64,000 nucleotides of DNA from Lewinella sp050633125 (GCF_050633125.1 NZ_JBOEFX010000056.1:1-64000); one strand, 5' to 3'. Numbered from the stretch's first letter, positions 7,808-16,659 are shown. The notes: a model not told the origin generated them from the letters alone. A program made the numbers and translations.

Positions 7808-7924
7808 TTGCGCAGAAAATAAACCGCGATTTAGCTTAAGTTTCCCAAACAGTTGAAATACTTAAAATGAATCGTTTATTCAACTATTATGAAAACAAAA
7901 ACGGTTTTTATTTTCGTGCTGTTC
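7808..7924 (-). repeat. Palindromic mobile repeat, copy B
   Basis: On the minus strand it runs from GAACAGCACGAAAA to TTTTCTGCGCAA with the AATAGTTGAATAAACG...TTTCAACTGTTTG apex. The direct repeat CTAAGTA flanks it exactly at 7801-7807 and 7925-7931 (7 bp). The outer arms pair less well than in copies C or E (CCGCGATTTAGC opposite CGGTTTTT), suggesting decay. It separates the sigma factor gene from the upstream gene. Confidence 0.85.
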
Positions 7925-7962
7925 CTAAGTAATTACTTCTCTGATCATTCAGAGAAAATGAT

Positions 7963-9012
7963 TTAAAATAATAAGCCCAGCGAAAATAAAAATCGCTGAT
8001 AGGTGACATTACGATATTCGATATTCCCGTTAAACGGGCGCTCCTGAACATAGTAAGCGTCTTGTAAGCGGTACCCAAGGCTAATTGTGAAATTTGATTT
8101 TTCAGTGGCTCCTAAACGCAGGCCTACTTCCGGGTGAATCATCCAGCCTCCTTCGGCAGTTGTTACGCCTTGGTTTTTATTGGTAAGCGCAAAACCATAG
8201 CCTGCATTTAAACCAAGGTAAGGTGCCACAATGCTTCTGCTTAAATAGCCACGATAATGCCCAAAAATACTGAGGATAGATTCACCATCCTCCAAGTCAT
8301 AGGCATCAAAACTCGCCCCCAAGCCTGCTCCTACCAATCGATTAAACTGATAGCCCATAATATGCTGAATATTAAAGCCTATTGCGGATTGCGTAACCGC
8401 GACATCATCGAAACCCGGATCAAAAAATGGCACATCTTCCCTTTCTCTTTTTCCAAAAGAAAAAGCAAAACTCGTAGTATTAAACCATCCTTCTTCCTGA
8501 AATTCATAAACAGGCTTACGCCGCTCAAATGAGGGCTTATCGGCATTCGGCTCCTTCACTAAATATTCACTACCTCGCTTAGCACTTGGTATTTCATAGG
8601 TGATTTCTTTCACCTCTGTATCCATAATAAAAATAGTGTATCTAGTCGTCTTTAACTGAATCCTCATTTCTCCCTCTGGGGAATAAGACTTGATAACCCC
8701 CTTGTGGACTGTCCCATCGTTCAAGGTAATATTGCTAACCACTCTTTTTTCCTGAGCTATGGGAAATGCTGTACGCCAAGTCTCCGCTACAGGAGTAGGT
8801 AGTTGCTGAATCTGTTCAACTGCTTCCAGCAGGTAGGTTTGTACAATATCGTCTTCGGCTCTCTTGAAAACAATTTTATTGTCCTCCGTATAATTGAGGA
8901 TAGTTCCCTGGACAATCGCACCACTACGTAGATGCAATACATCGGCAGACTGCGCCGCCAAAGTCAGCAAAAAGCAAGAGAACACAAATAGAGAAGTCAT
9001 CTTTTTAATCAT
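7963..9012 (-). CDS. Secreted outer membrane beta-barrel protein with two small N-terminal beta domains
   Basis: 349 aa. A signal peptide spans about residues 1-20 (hydrophobic core SLFVFSCFLLTLAA, cut near AQS). Two similar Sm-like beta motifs follow: DVLHLRSGAIVQGTILNY (about 24-41) and NITLNDGTVHKGVIKSY (about 94-110), each of the form hydrophobic-G-x2-h-x-G-x-I. The C-terminal half (about 180-349) alternates hydrophobic and polar residues and ends LFSLGLLF, the terminal strand signature of an outer membrane barrel. Function unknown. M5 is an equally possible start. Confidence 0.78.
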   Translation of the reverse strand: MIKKMTSLFVFSCFLLTLAAQSADVLHLRSGAIVQGTILNYTEDNKIVFKRAEDDIVQTYLLEAVEQIQQLPTPVAETWRTAFPIAQEKRVVSNITLNDGTVHKGVIKSYSPEGEMRIQLKTTRYTIFIMDTEVKEITYEIPSAKRGSEYLVKEPNADKPSFERRKPVYEFQEEGWFNTTSFAFSFGKREREDVPFFDPGFDDVAVTQSAIGFNIQHIMGYQFNRLVGAGLGASFDAYDLEDGESILSIFGHYRGYLSRSIVAPYLGLNAGYGFALTNKNQGVTTAEGGWMIHPEVGLRLGATEKSNFTISLGYRLQDAYYVQERPFNGNIEYRNVTYQRFLFSLGLLF

Positions 9013-9167
9013 TCTAAAAGCAGTTTTATTAGCAAGTCTACCTTCATTGTACAGTCAAGACAGTCGACGGTCAAACAAAGGTTGGGTATTTGTAGTGATA
9101 AATCAAAAATCGTTTAGCTCCAAGCAAAATCTTAATCCTTTTCCTGTCTTCAACCAGAGAATCAAAT

Positions 9168-9175
9168 TACCTTTG
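9168..9175 (+). promoter_or_regulatory. Candidate -7 box for the esterase gene
   Basis: TACCTTTG fits TAnnTTTG and lies 39 nt before the ATG at 9214. No good TTTG box is seen at the expected spacing, so only the -7 element is supported. Confidence 0.5.
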
Positions 9176-9213
9176 CAGCCAAAATAAACACTAGACACAA
9201 TATAACATTTCCT

Positions 9214-10617
9214 ATGATGATGCGTCATTTCCGCCTATTCCTTAACCTTCTTTTCCTTCTTCCGATCAGCCTTTGGGGGCAATTGCTTATCGAAGTCAGC
9301 AATCTTCCTTCGACAACACCTCCGGGAAGTGATATTTATATCGCAGGAAGTTTCAATGATTGGTCCCCTGACAATACCGACTATATTCTCGCAGAAACTT
9401 CCCCCGGCATTTACCAAATTGAACTCGACATAGCAGCTGGCACCTACGAGTTTAAGTTTACCCGTGGCAGTTGGCCTACTGTTGAAGGTACCACAAATGG
9501 AACTTTTCGCCCTAACCGACAAATTACCTATAGTGGCGGGCAGCAAACCGCGTCGCTCATCATTGACGGCTGGGAGGGGCTCAGCAGCGGTGGCAGTACC
9601 GCTGCTCCTAATGTAGAAATCCTTTCTAATAGTTTTTACATGCCACAACTCAACCGCAACCGCCGGATTTGGGTGTATCTGCCTCCTGACTATTATACCT
9701 CTAGTCGTGAATATCCCGTCTTGTATATGCATGACGCCCAGAATCTTTTTGACCAAGCGACCAGCTTTGGCGGAGAATGGGAAGTTGACGAAAGCCTCAA
9801 CGATCTCTTCAATCAAGGCGACCCCGGTATTATTGTCATCGGTATAGAAAACGGTGGAGGAGAACGAATTAACGAATTAACCCCATGGGCTAACCCATCT
9901 TACGGCGGCGGCGATGGAGCTGCTTATGTAGATTTTATCGTTGAAACGCTGAAGCCTTATGTAGACAACAACTACCGCACCAAAAGCGACCAGCCAAACA
10001 CGGGCATTATGGGTTCCAGCCTTGGCGGTTTGATTTCGTTATACGCCTGTATCCGTCATCAGGATATTTTTGGCAAAGCAGGCATACTCTCCCCAAGCCT
10101 TTGGTTTACTGATGATATTTATGATTTCGTAAGCAGTACAGGCAAGCAAGCCCAACTAAAAATAGCGTTGGTCGCAGGAGAACAAGAGTCTAGTACGATG
10201 GTCGCTGAATTACAAGCTATGTACAATACTCTGCTTAGTGCAGGCTTCAGTTCCGATGAACTACTCATCACAACCCATGCTGATGGCGAACATAGTGAAT
10301 GGTACTGGCGGCGAGAATTTCCAGGAACCTATCAGTGGTTGTTTCAAATCGTGAGCATTCTTCAAGGCTCTTTGGAACTAAATGATATTAGCTATTGGCC
10401 TAATCCAGGAACAGATTATCTATTTATTGATGGTCTTCCAGCAACCACTTCTTCTTGGCAAATGGCTATTTATAACACCGGTGGGCAAAAAATCAAAGAA
10501 TCTTCGTTTAGCAATGCACAAATAGATGTAAGCACTCTTCCCTCAGGGAGCTACTTCATTGTTATTTGGAATGATAACGAAGGGTGGAGCATTGTCAACT
10601 TTCAAAAAAACCGATAA
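9214..10617 (+). CDS. Secreted alpha/beta-hydrolase esterase with N-terminal glycogen-binding-like and C-terminal T9SS domains
   Basis: 467 aa. Signal peptide 1-22 (LFLNLLFLLPISLWG). Residues 24-120 resemble a CBM48/E-set module (IYIAGSFNDWSP and YEFKFTRGSW are the usual carbohydrate-binding beta-sandwich motifs). The catalytic domain (about 133-385) belongs to the esterase D/enterochelin-esterase family: GSSLGG at 267-272 gives nucleophile Ser269, and His360 in DGEHSEWYW is the likely catalytic His. The last 80 residues (WPNPGTDYLFIDGL ... LPSGSYFIVIW) form a type A sorting domain, so the enzyme is exported by T9SS. Substrate is probably a carbohydrate-linked ester or siderophore ester; this is inference. 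Confidence 0.88.
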   Translation: MMMRHFRLFLNLLFLLPISLWGQLLIEVSNLPSTTPPGSDIYIAGSFNDWSPDNTDYILAETSPGIYQIELDIAAGTYEFKFTRGSWPTVEGTTNGTFRPNRQITYSGGQQTASLIIDGWEGLSSGGSTAAPNVEILSNSFYMPQLNRNRRIWVYLPPDYYTSSREYPVLYMHDAQNLFDQATSFGGEWEVDESLNDLFNQGDPGIIVIGIENGGGERINELTPWANPSYGGGDGAAYVDFIVETLKPYVDNNYRTKSDQPNTGIMGSSLGGLISLYACIRHQDIFGKAGILSPSLWFTDDIYDFVSSTGKQAQLKIALVAGEQESSTMVAELQAMYNTLLSAGFSSDELLITTHADGEHSEWYWRREFPGTYQWLFQIVSILQGSLELNDISYWPNPGTDYLFIDGLPATTSSWQMAIYNTGGQKIKESSFSNAQIDVSTLPSGSYFIVIWNDNEGWSIVNFQKNR

Positions 10618-10746
10618 CACGCGCCTTTGGCAAATAAAATACTTCTTTTAACGCAAATTGATTTTCTTTTATACTGATAAATCGTTATTTTTAAAACAAT
10701 TACAACGTAATAAAGATTTTTCCGATCACTTAAAAGCTTATCGCCG

Positions 10747-11001
10747 ATGAATATTACATTCTCAGAACTTCGCAACATCAAGCACCAGATGCCAAGTGGC
10801 AGTGTAGGTCGCATTGCTAATGAATTGGGTATCAACGAGCAAACAGTAAGGAATTATTTTGGTGCAAATAAATTTGAGGAAGGTTCCCTTACCGGTAAAC
10901 ATGTTCAGCCCGGACCAGAAGGTGGCGTCGTTTCTTTAGAAGACACGGCCATACTGGAAATTGCCCAGCGAATTATCCAGGAAAACAAGCTAGGCATGTA
11001 A
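10747..11001 (+). CDS. Small helix-turn-helix-like protein
   Basis: 84 aa. Residues 17-40 (SGSVGRIANELGINEQTVRNYFGANKF, two helices around a turn at LGINE) have the pattern of a DNA-binding helix-turn-helix in which the second helix would contact DNA. The C-terminal third (LEDTAILEIAQRIIQENK) is a single helix that could dimerise. The protein is probably cytoplasmic. It stands alone, followed by repeat copy C, and I cannot name a target. Small lone HTH proteins of this size are common in Bacteroidota. Confidence 0.7.
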   Translation: MNITFSELRNIKHQMPSGSVGRIANELGINEQTVRNYFGANKFEEGSLTGKHVQPGPEGGVVSLEDTAILEIAQRIIQENKLGM

Positions 11002-11043
11002 TTTATCACCTAAACAAAGTAAAAATTCCTCTCCGTTTACTTT

Positions 11044-11158
11044 AGAACAGCACGAAAAAAACGCGATTTGGTTTTTCACAATAGTTGAATAGGCGCTTCA
11101 TTTTAAGCGTTTTAACTATTTGAAAAACTTGGATAAAATCGCGTTTTTTTCTGCGCAA
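11044..11158 (+). repeat. Palindromic mobile repeat, copy C (best-paired copy)
   Basis: It starts AGAACAGCACG and ends CTGCGCAA. The variable arms AAAAAAACGCGATTT (11055-11069) and AAATCGCGTTTTTTT (11136-11150) are perfect reverse complements over 15 bp, followed inward by TTTTTCA/TGAAAAA and the AATAGTT/AACTATT apex stem. The flanking direct repeat is TACTTT (11038-11043 and 11159-11164). It lies between two convergent genes, where it may also act as a terminator. Confidence 0.88.
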
Positions 11159-11215
11159 TACTTTGTGTAGACGGAGGGGAACCCTTGTATTCAATATTTA
11201 TAAATAGCTTTAGTT

Positions 11216-12160
11216 TTATTCTTCTTTTAAGCCCCTTCCTTTCTTTTGTACCAAACCTTGTTCCGTCAGTTGCTTTAGCAAGCGATCTAGTACACCATTA
11301 ATAAAATCCTTGCTCTTATCTGTACTATACAGCTTAGCAACCTCTACAAATTCATTGAGGGTAACTTTGGCAGGAATAGAAGAGAAGTATAAAAATTCTG
11401 CGATCGCCATTTTAAGAATAATCATATCGAGAATTGCGACTCTTTCCGCATCCCAATTTTTGAGATTAGGCTCAATTATACCGAGTAATTCTTTATCAGC
11501 ATCTACTACTTTTTCAAGTAGCTCCTGCCCAAACTCACTTATGGTTTCGTCTTGTGGCTCATAAGCCTCCAGAAAATCTTCCTCTGCCGGTAGATTTTTA
11601 ATCGTTTTTTTCATCGCACCAACAACCAAGCTCTTGTCGTCCATCCACAATGGAAATTGATCTTCCATCATGGAGATAAAAGTCTCGTTGTTGATCAGAA
11701 AGCGATAAAGTTCCAGCAATATATTGCGGTGATCTTCCTCGTTGCTTTCAGCTTGATCAATGTACGCCTTGTACTCATCTGTTTTTGAAAACCCTACGTA
11801 GAGTTTACGGATCAGGTCAGCATCCAAATGCTGGCCCAGGCTAAAACGGCCATGAGCATTGGTGAGTGTAAAATTTTTGGCAAGCGATTGAAGCGCCTCA
11901 TTATTAGCCAGCTTGGCCGAAAATTCCTGATCAGCTTCCGTAGGACGCAGCTTACCGTCCTTGCGAATTTTATCCTGTCGGGCATATTCCGCTACTCGCA
12001 TAAAAGCCAGTAAATTAAGTAAATACAGCTTGAAGGAATCATCTACCATCCGGCGATAATACTTAACTGCACCTTTGACACCGGTTGTTGGTTCCTGCTC
12101 GCGGTTTTTCGCGTACAGCACCTGCATAACCTTGATCCGGACGTTTCTACGGCTTAACAT
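11216..12160 (-). CDS. nusB: Transcription antitermination protein NusB
   Basis: 314 aa from the ATG at 12160, where the protein opens MLSRRNVRIKVMQVLYA, the standard Bacteroidota NusB N-terminus; an in-frame extension to 12193 is unlikely. It is about twice the length of E. coli NusB because of a helical insertion in the first half; the conserved NusB core is in the C-terminal half (WDAERVAILDMIILKMAIAEFL, split by the motif AILDM; then KVTLNEFVEVAKLYSTDKSKDFINGVLD in the family position). It binds boxA RNA with NusE to allow antitermination of rRNA operons. Encoded immediately downstream of a BT_3928-type gene, a frequent neighbour. Confidence 0.93.
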   Translation of the reverse strand: MLSRRNVRIKVMQVLYAKNREQEPTTGVKGAVKYYRRMVDDSFKLYLLNLLAFMRVAEYARQDKIRKDGKLRPTEADQEFSAKLANNEALQSLAKNFTLTNAHGRFSLGQHLDADLIRKLYVGFSKTDEYKAYIDQAESNEEDHRNILLELYRFLINNETFISMMEDQFPLWMDDKSLVVGAMKKTIKNLPAEEDFLEAYEPQDETISEFGQELLEKVVDADKELLGIIEPNLKNWDAERVAILDMIILKMAIAEFLYFSSIPAKVTLNEFVEVAKLYSTDKSKDFINGVLDRLLKQLTEQGLVQKKGRGLKEE

Positions 12161-12248
12161 GATTTCAAGTAACATTTGATGAACGGGAAACAATCCCGCT
12201 ATAAAATTCCTGCAAAGGAAAGCATTATCCGCTTATAATCACAAAGAA

Positions 12249-13859
12249 TTAGGACTCGCTGAGAAAATCTGCCTGAATATTATCAAAATTAGGGATATTT
12301 TTAAAGTGCCATTTCTTCAAAACAGTCCCTTCCTTCATAAGTACTGGCCCTGGGTTGGAACGAACAATGGTCTTCAATAAAATATCATCGCCCATAAAAA
12401 ATGGAATCTCAGTACCCAAAGCTTTTTGGAAACTGGCAATCCGTTCAGGGTCTGAATAAGCCGTAATGGCGTAAACTTTTAATCCAGCCGCAGCAGCAGC
12501 TTCCATAACCGGCAAAAATTTACTGCGCCAACGAGCTACATAAGAAGGATCCCAATCGTAGATGGTGGTCACTACTTCTTTCTGATTCACTTTCGTCAAC
12601 CGGCGTTCTAAAACGGTGTCCTGTAAAGTAATTACGGTGTCAGTCACAAAAACAGAATCAGGAACTATCGTTGTTTCTTGATGTTCGGTGCCATACAAAC
12701 GGTAGGCGACAATCATTATGTGAGGTTCACTTTCCTGTAAAATACCGGAAGTGATATCATTCCCCCCCAGGTCGCTGACTTCAAAATCACTAATTTTTGT
12801 CCGAACAACTTCTGGTTCTGACTTCACCTGGTCAAGCTCCCATTCTTCTGCCGGATACTTGGCGTATTCTTGTAAGTAAACGTCAAAGGGCAACTCTACC
12901 ACTTCGCCGTTGGCCTTATTAGTCATTTTGTAGGCCAGTACTTTAACATTGGCCTCTGACTCTTCTTCCAGTGCTTTGCGTTCTGCAATATTAGCTCCTT
13001 CCCGAAACGGCCGGAAGTCCACTTGAGGAATATCCGTTACGTAATTAGTAAAAGAATAAAGCATAAGTGCCAGGACACTACCAATAATGACCATATTTTT
13101 ACTGAGGTACTCAATACCTACAATTGCCACAAAAAACACAGGTAAGCGCCAGCCAATGGTGTATCCATTAATATAAATGGCCAAAATAGAGATTCCTACC
13201 GCAAGGCCAACGGCCAATGCACGCTGAGACCCTTTGGTTAGTTCGTGAAAAGATTTTGTTGCAAAAAGGAAGATCAGCCCCGGTATCAGTAAAAAGATAT
13301 CCTTGAAGAAGGATACACGGGGTTCTAGCTTGAGGAAATCGCCAAAACAACCACAATCTGTCACCTTCATACTTGTTGGTTCGTAGCTGCCCCACTGCCC
13401 AAACTGGAAGAAATTTACGCCTTCAGGCACGTACCCTGTTAAGTAAGTAAAGCCTGTCAGGAAAGTAAATACCAGAACCAAGAGGAAAAAAGACCAGGCC
13501 GTAAACTTGCGCATCACGCCAATAAGTAGGTTGAAGCCCAGGAAAATTTCAAAGACAATCATAAATACCGCAAAAGCCACAGCATACTCAGCTAGTGCCG
13601 GAAACATAGGTGCTAGAAAGGCTGCTTTCGTACCTGCAAAAGTTGTTTCAAACTCTGCGAAATACTGCTCCATTTTGTAAGCGGTACCCAATGGGTCAAC
13701 TGCTTTCACCAAACCGGAGAATATAAAAAGACCTCCAACAAAATTTTGAAGAAGGCTTATCAAAAAATTCTTGATCAATTTGCGATCCATAGCTTTTTGC
13801 ATGCCCGTCAGAGCGAGAGCAAAAATGGCAAGTCCAATAATGAGTGTAGGTAGATTCAT
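12249..13859 (-). CDS. BT_3928-family membrane protein: MauE/DoxX domain plus redoxin-like domain
   Basis: 536 aa. An N-terminal membrane domain with about eight helices contains the DoxX-like motif GLFIFSGLVKAVDPLGTAYK (43-62) and the MauE motif DCGCFG (168-173), a Cys pair that could exchange disulfides. After residue 290 the protein is soluble; residues about 370-536 look like a thioredoxin fold of the TlpA/peroxiredoxin type (IYDWDPSYVARW, YAITAYSDPER, NPGPVLMKEGTVLKKW) but no CxxC is present there, so the redox centre, if any, is in the membrane part. It sits 12 nt downstream of the DUF1599 gene on the same strand, an operon with it. Confidence 0.85.
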   Translation of the reverse strand: MNLPTLIIGLAIFALALTGMQKAMDRKLIKNFLISLLQNFVGGLFIFSGLVKAVDPLGTAYKMEQYFAEFETTFAGTKAAFLAPMFPALAEYAVAFAVFMIVFEIFLGFNLLIGVMRKFTAWSFFLLVLVFTFLTGFTYLTGYVPEGVNFFQFGQWGSYEPTSMKVTDCGCFGDFLKLEPRVSFFKDIFLLIPGLIFLFATKSFHELTKGSQRALAVGLAVGISILAIYINGYTIGWRLPVFFVAIVGIEYLSKNMVIIGSVLALMLYSFTNYVTDIPQVDFRPFREGANIAERKALEEESEANVKVLAYKMTNKANGEVVELPFDVYLQEYAKYPAEEWELDQVKSEPEVVRTKISDFEVSDLGGNDITSGILQESEPHIMIVAYRLYGTEHQETTIVPDSVFVTDTVITLQDTVLERRLTKVNQKEVVTTIYDWDPSYVARWRSKFLPVMEAAAAAGLKVYAITAYSDPERIASFQKALGTEIPFFMGDDILLKTIVRSNPGPVLMKEGTVLKKWHFKNIPNFDNIQADFLSES

Positions 13860-13870
13860 AATAAGCTGGA

Positions 13871-14425
13871 TTATTGTGGATCAATCGATCCATCCTCTAA
13901 CAATATTAAGGCGAAAACGGCATAATTGATAATATCACGGAAATTACCTTCTTGCCCTTCAGAAACGAGGGTACGGCCCTGATTTTCTTCAATTTGTCTG
14001 ATTCTAAGCAATTTAGCTAGAATCAAATCGGTAATAGAGGTTAGCCGAAGCTCCCGCCATACCTCACCATAATCGTGATTTTTTTTTTCGAGAAGTGCAC
14101 GGGTACCCCTAATTTCGGTATCGTATAGTGCAGCTACTTCTTCAGCACTAAGGTCAAGCCCACTATCGGCTGGTAACCGAGACTGGATGATGGCCAGGAT
14201 ACTGTAATTGATAAGGCCTTTGTACTCTCCGTCTAGAGGATCATCTACAAGTTGCAGGCCTTTTTCTTCAATACTACGTAGGCGCTTGGCCTTGATAAAG
14301 AGCTGATCCGTCAAGGAACTGGGCCGAAATATCCGCCAGGAAGAACCATAGTCCTGATGCTTATTCAAGAAAACTTCCCGGCAGCTGGCCATTATTTGAT
14401 CGAATTGCTGAAGTGTACTTTCCAC
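13871..14425 (-). CDS. DUF1599 protein with internal duplication
   Basis: 184 aa. Two copies of the same 65-residue unit are visible: residues about 15-82 (FLNKHQDYGSSWRIFRPSSL, AKRLRSIEE, INYSILAII) and about 107-178 (LLEKKNHDYGEVWRELRLTSI, AKLLRIRQIEE, INYAVFALI). HQDYG and NHDYG are the most conserved points. The domain is DUF1599, which Pfam associates with nucleotide-modification genes; a MazG-like nucleotide-binding helical fold is plausible. Here it is paired with a BT_3928-type gene, an arrangement typical of Bacteroidota and without any phage context. Enzymatic role unknown. Confidence 0.85.
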   Translation of the reverse strand: MESTLQQFDQIMASCREVFLNKHQDYGSSWRIFRPSSLTDQLFIKAKRLRSIEEKGLQLVDDPLDGEYKGLINYSILAIIQSRLPADSGLDLSAEEVAALYDTEIRGTRALLEKKNHDYGEVWRELRLTSITDLILAKLLRIRQIEENQGRTLVSEGQEGNFRDIINYAVFALILLEDGSIDPQ

Positions 14426-14449
14426 TTAGCGGCTTTTTTTATTGTTCTG

Positions 14450-14457
14450 CAAATGTA
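14450..14457 (-). promoter_or_regulatory. Candidate -7 box for the DUF1599 operon
   Basis: Minus strand TACATTTG fits TAnnTTTG, 25 nt upstream of the start at 14425. A TTTG lies 22 nt further upstream, slightly beyond the usual spacing. Confidence 0.5.
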
Positions 14458-14524
14458 ACAACTCCTCCATTATTGCTTGCAAATGAATTGCAAAATATAG
14501 TTAACAAAAATAATTACGACCTTT

Positions 14525-15190
14525 ATGGCTGTGGAATATACAGATATATATCAAACCATTGAGGGGCCTTCCTATGGAGAATTTAAAGACCGAGGAAGCA
14601 AATTCCTGGCCTATGCTTTCCCTGTGGAGAATACAGATCAAATTCAGGATGCTCTTTTAGAAGTACGCAAAGAACACCCCAAAGCCCGGCACCATTGCTA
14701 TGGTTACCGCTTGGGGCTAGATCAATACAACTATCGCGCCAATGACGATGGAGAGCCCAGTGGAACCGCTGGAAGACCCATTCTCGGACAAATCGACAGC
14801 GCAGAATTAACCAACACTCTCGTAGTTGTTGTGCGCTATTTTGGCGGAACGCTACTCGGAGCATCAGGCTTGATTAATGCCTATAAAAAAAGTGCAGCAG
14901 AGGCCTTGGCGGCAGGTGTAAAGGTTGAAAAACTAGTAGAAGATGTCTACACCCTCCGTTTTGATTACGCCCACATGAGCAAGGTCATGAACGCTGTTTC
15001 TAAGCCTCCATTCCAGGTTATTGAACAACGCTTCACGATCACCGCCGAACTGGATGTTTCCGTCCGGCAATCTCTCGCAGAAGAAGCCCTCAAGCAGCTA
15101 AAGGCCCAAGTTGCAGAGGTTTATCTCGAAGAAGTTGATGGCCTGGAAGAAATCGAGGGTTTTGATTTAGAGCATGCTTACACGCGCTAG
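14525..15190 (+). CDS. IMPACT/YigZ-family protein
   Basis: 221 aa, ATG start. The UPF0029/IMPACT N-terminal domain (about 1-125) shows the signature residues RHHCYGYRLG, NDDGEPSGTAGRPIL and VVVVRYFGGTLLGASGL. The C-terminal EF-G domain V-like fold (about 135-205) follows. Family members are small cytoplasmic proteins; YigZ has been linked to nucleic-acid or nucleotide binding, and the eukaryotic relative IMPACT acts on translation control, but the bacterial role is not settled. Monocistronic by position, between two leftward genes. Confidence 0.92.
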   Translation: MAVEYTDIYQTIEGPSYGEFKDRGSKFLAYAFPVENTDQIQDALLEVRKEHPKARHHCYGYRLGLDQYNYRANDDGEPSGTAGRPILGQIDSAELTNTLVVVVRYFGGTLLGASGLINAYKKSAAEALAAGVKVEKLVEDVYTLRFDYAHMSKVMNAVSKPPFQVIEQRFTITAELDVSVRQSLAEEALKQLKAQVAEVYLEEVDGLEEIEGFDLEHAYTR

Positions 15191-15206
15191 TACAAGTAGC
15201 TGAAAT

Positions 15207-15848
15207 TCAAAAGACAAATGGAATCAAACGCTTAGTCATTTTGGAATAGTCCGCATAGGCTTCTCCAAAATGACTACGTAGCGCCTCCTCTTCTGCTGTA
15301 ATACGTTGATAATAGGCGATTCCCATCGCCACCATCGCAAACAATAACCCGATCCAGGCCTCTAACATAATGCCAGTTCCGAGATATGATAAGTAGGCCC
15401 CGGTATAACTGGGGTGTCGAACCAGTGCATAAGGCCCCGTCTGTACGACTTGATGGCCATCAACAATTTGTACGGTAGCTGTAAAAAAACGCCCAAGGGT
15501 ACGAATCGCCCATACCCTAAAAACAATACTCAACAACAATATGCCTATACCTAAAGGGAAACTCCAAGTGTATACCGTTTTCATATCATGAAAATAAGCC
15601 CACTCTATCAATGGTACATGAAGCGATAGCAAGGACATCACGGTTATCCACCAAAATGAGTTTCGGTCTGTCCCCGCTTGTTCCTTTGCTTCTGTGGGGC
15701 GTGGTGCTGGCTGCGTTAGAAACACCAATGCAGAAGCCGTTGTAAGCAAAACAATGCGAATATCTAGCAAAGCTTCTAGACAACCAACTAACGGAAGTAC
15801 AATTCCTACAATGATGAAAAGTAAAATAGGCTTTATTTTCTTGCTCAT
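15207..15848 (-). CDS. Isoprenylcysteine carboxyl methyltransferase (ICMT)-family membrane protein
   Basis: 213 aa with five or six hydrophobic helices. The ICMT/phospholipid methyltransferase signature is in the C-terminal half: VQTGPYALVRHPSYTGAYL (about 137-155), which forms the SAM-binding pocket, and EEEALRSHFGEAYADYSK near the C-terminus. Bacterial members methylate small lipophilic substrates in the cytoplasmic membrane, but the substrate cannot be told from sequence. No prenylation partner is nearby. Confidence 0.87.
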   Translation of the reverse strand: MSKKIKPILLFIIVGIVLPLVGCLEALLDIRIVLLTTASALVFLTQPAPRPTEAKEQAGTDRNSFWWITVMSLLSLHVPLIEWAYFHDMKTVYTWSFPLGIGILLLSIVFRVWAIRTLGRFFTATVQIVDGHQVVQTGPYALVRHPSYTGAYLSYLGTGIMLEAWIGLLFAMVAMGIAYYQRITAEEEALRSHFGEAYADYSKMTKRLIPFVF

Positions 15849-15915
15849 AAGGGCATGATTATTTTTTCAAGAAAGCGTGATAAAATACTGATTAAAACAA
15901 GTTAGCGGACTAAAA

Positions 15916-16659
15916 TTATGCTGTACGGCGTACAGGTACTTTGCGAACTCGATTATGCTCGTAAACGGTAAAACCATCTGATTTATAGGCTGCGGCCATG
16001 TCTTCAAGCTCTACTCGCTTATCAGCCTCAAGCAAGCCATCCTGTAAATACAACGCACTCACTGGAGCATCTTTAGCCCAGGTAGTTTGCGAACATACAT
16101 TTTTAAAGCCAAAACTATGATACAAACGAGCGTGCAAAGGGTTACATGACACAAAAGCAGTCCAGTCTTCCTCTAGTAATAAATGCATGATGATTGCATT
16201 GCTAATAATAAATTTGGCAAGGCGCAGGGATTGGTATTCTTTATTAAGCACTAATCTGCTTCCTTCTGTAGCCACTGGGGAATGCTCCACCAGGTTGTCA
16301 AAATTTGCATTATCATCATCTTCAAAATAGCTCATGATAGGCAATACCGCCTTTTCTTTAAGCATTTCCTGTTTATCTAGAATACCCATTTCCTTGAGCA
16401 TTCTAATCGACGATAATACCGGTTTGTTTTGGATAATCCGTAGACCACCGATAAGCTTTTGTTCATCTGCTTCTTCGACAAACAAACCATAGTGACGAGC
16501 ACGTAGGTCATAATCATCGACATCGATTTCTTCCTCGTTGGCCCTTAAAAAGCCTGCACAACGAGTGCTGTTGTAAATCGTATACCGAAGGCGAAGCCAA
16601 TTCAACATTTCTTGTTGATCCTGAATTTCTCTGAAGTAATAAGTCATGTGAGCACACAT
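15916..16659 (-). CDS. LuxI/autoinducer-synthase-fold N-acyltransferase
   Basis: 247 aa (M5 at 16647 is an alternative start). The N-terminal 170 residues follow the LuxI/GNAT plan: WLRLRYTIY (about 20-28, the R-x3-h position), EEIDVDDYDLRARHYGLFV (LuxI D-x-D-x-YD region), LIGGLRII (strand with Gly-x2-Arg), and ATEGSRLVL (E-x-SR-h motif before the acyl-carrier contact helix). These are the conserved positions of acyl-homoserine-lactone synthases and related N-acyl amino acid synthases. The tail (about 200-247) is extra and basic. No luxR-type gene is adjacent. Product unknown: AHL, N-acyl amino acid or another acylated amine are all possible. A 526-nt gene-free leader lies upstream. Confidence 0.7.
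   Translation of the reverse strand: MCAHMTYYFREIQDQQEMLNWLRLRYTIYNSTRCAGFLRANEEEIDVDDYDLRARHYGLFVEEADEQKLIGGLRIIQNKPVLSSIRMLKEMGILDKQEMLKEKAVLPIMSYFEDDDNANFDNLVEHSPVATEGSRLVLNKEYQSLRLAKFIISNAIIMHLLLEEDWTAFVSCNPLHARLYHSFGFKNVCSQTTWAKDAPVSALYLQDGLLEADKRVELEDMAAAYKSDGFTVYEHNRVRKVPVRRTA

Noticed and set aside
9235..9816. Long antisense ORF of 193 codons across the esterase gene
   Set aside because: It is the shadow of a gene with a signal peptide, catalytic motif and sorting domain; its own product has no motif and an implausible composition.
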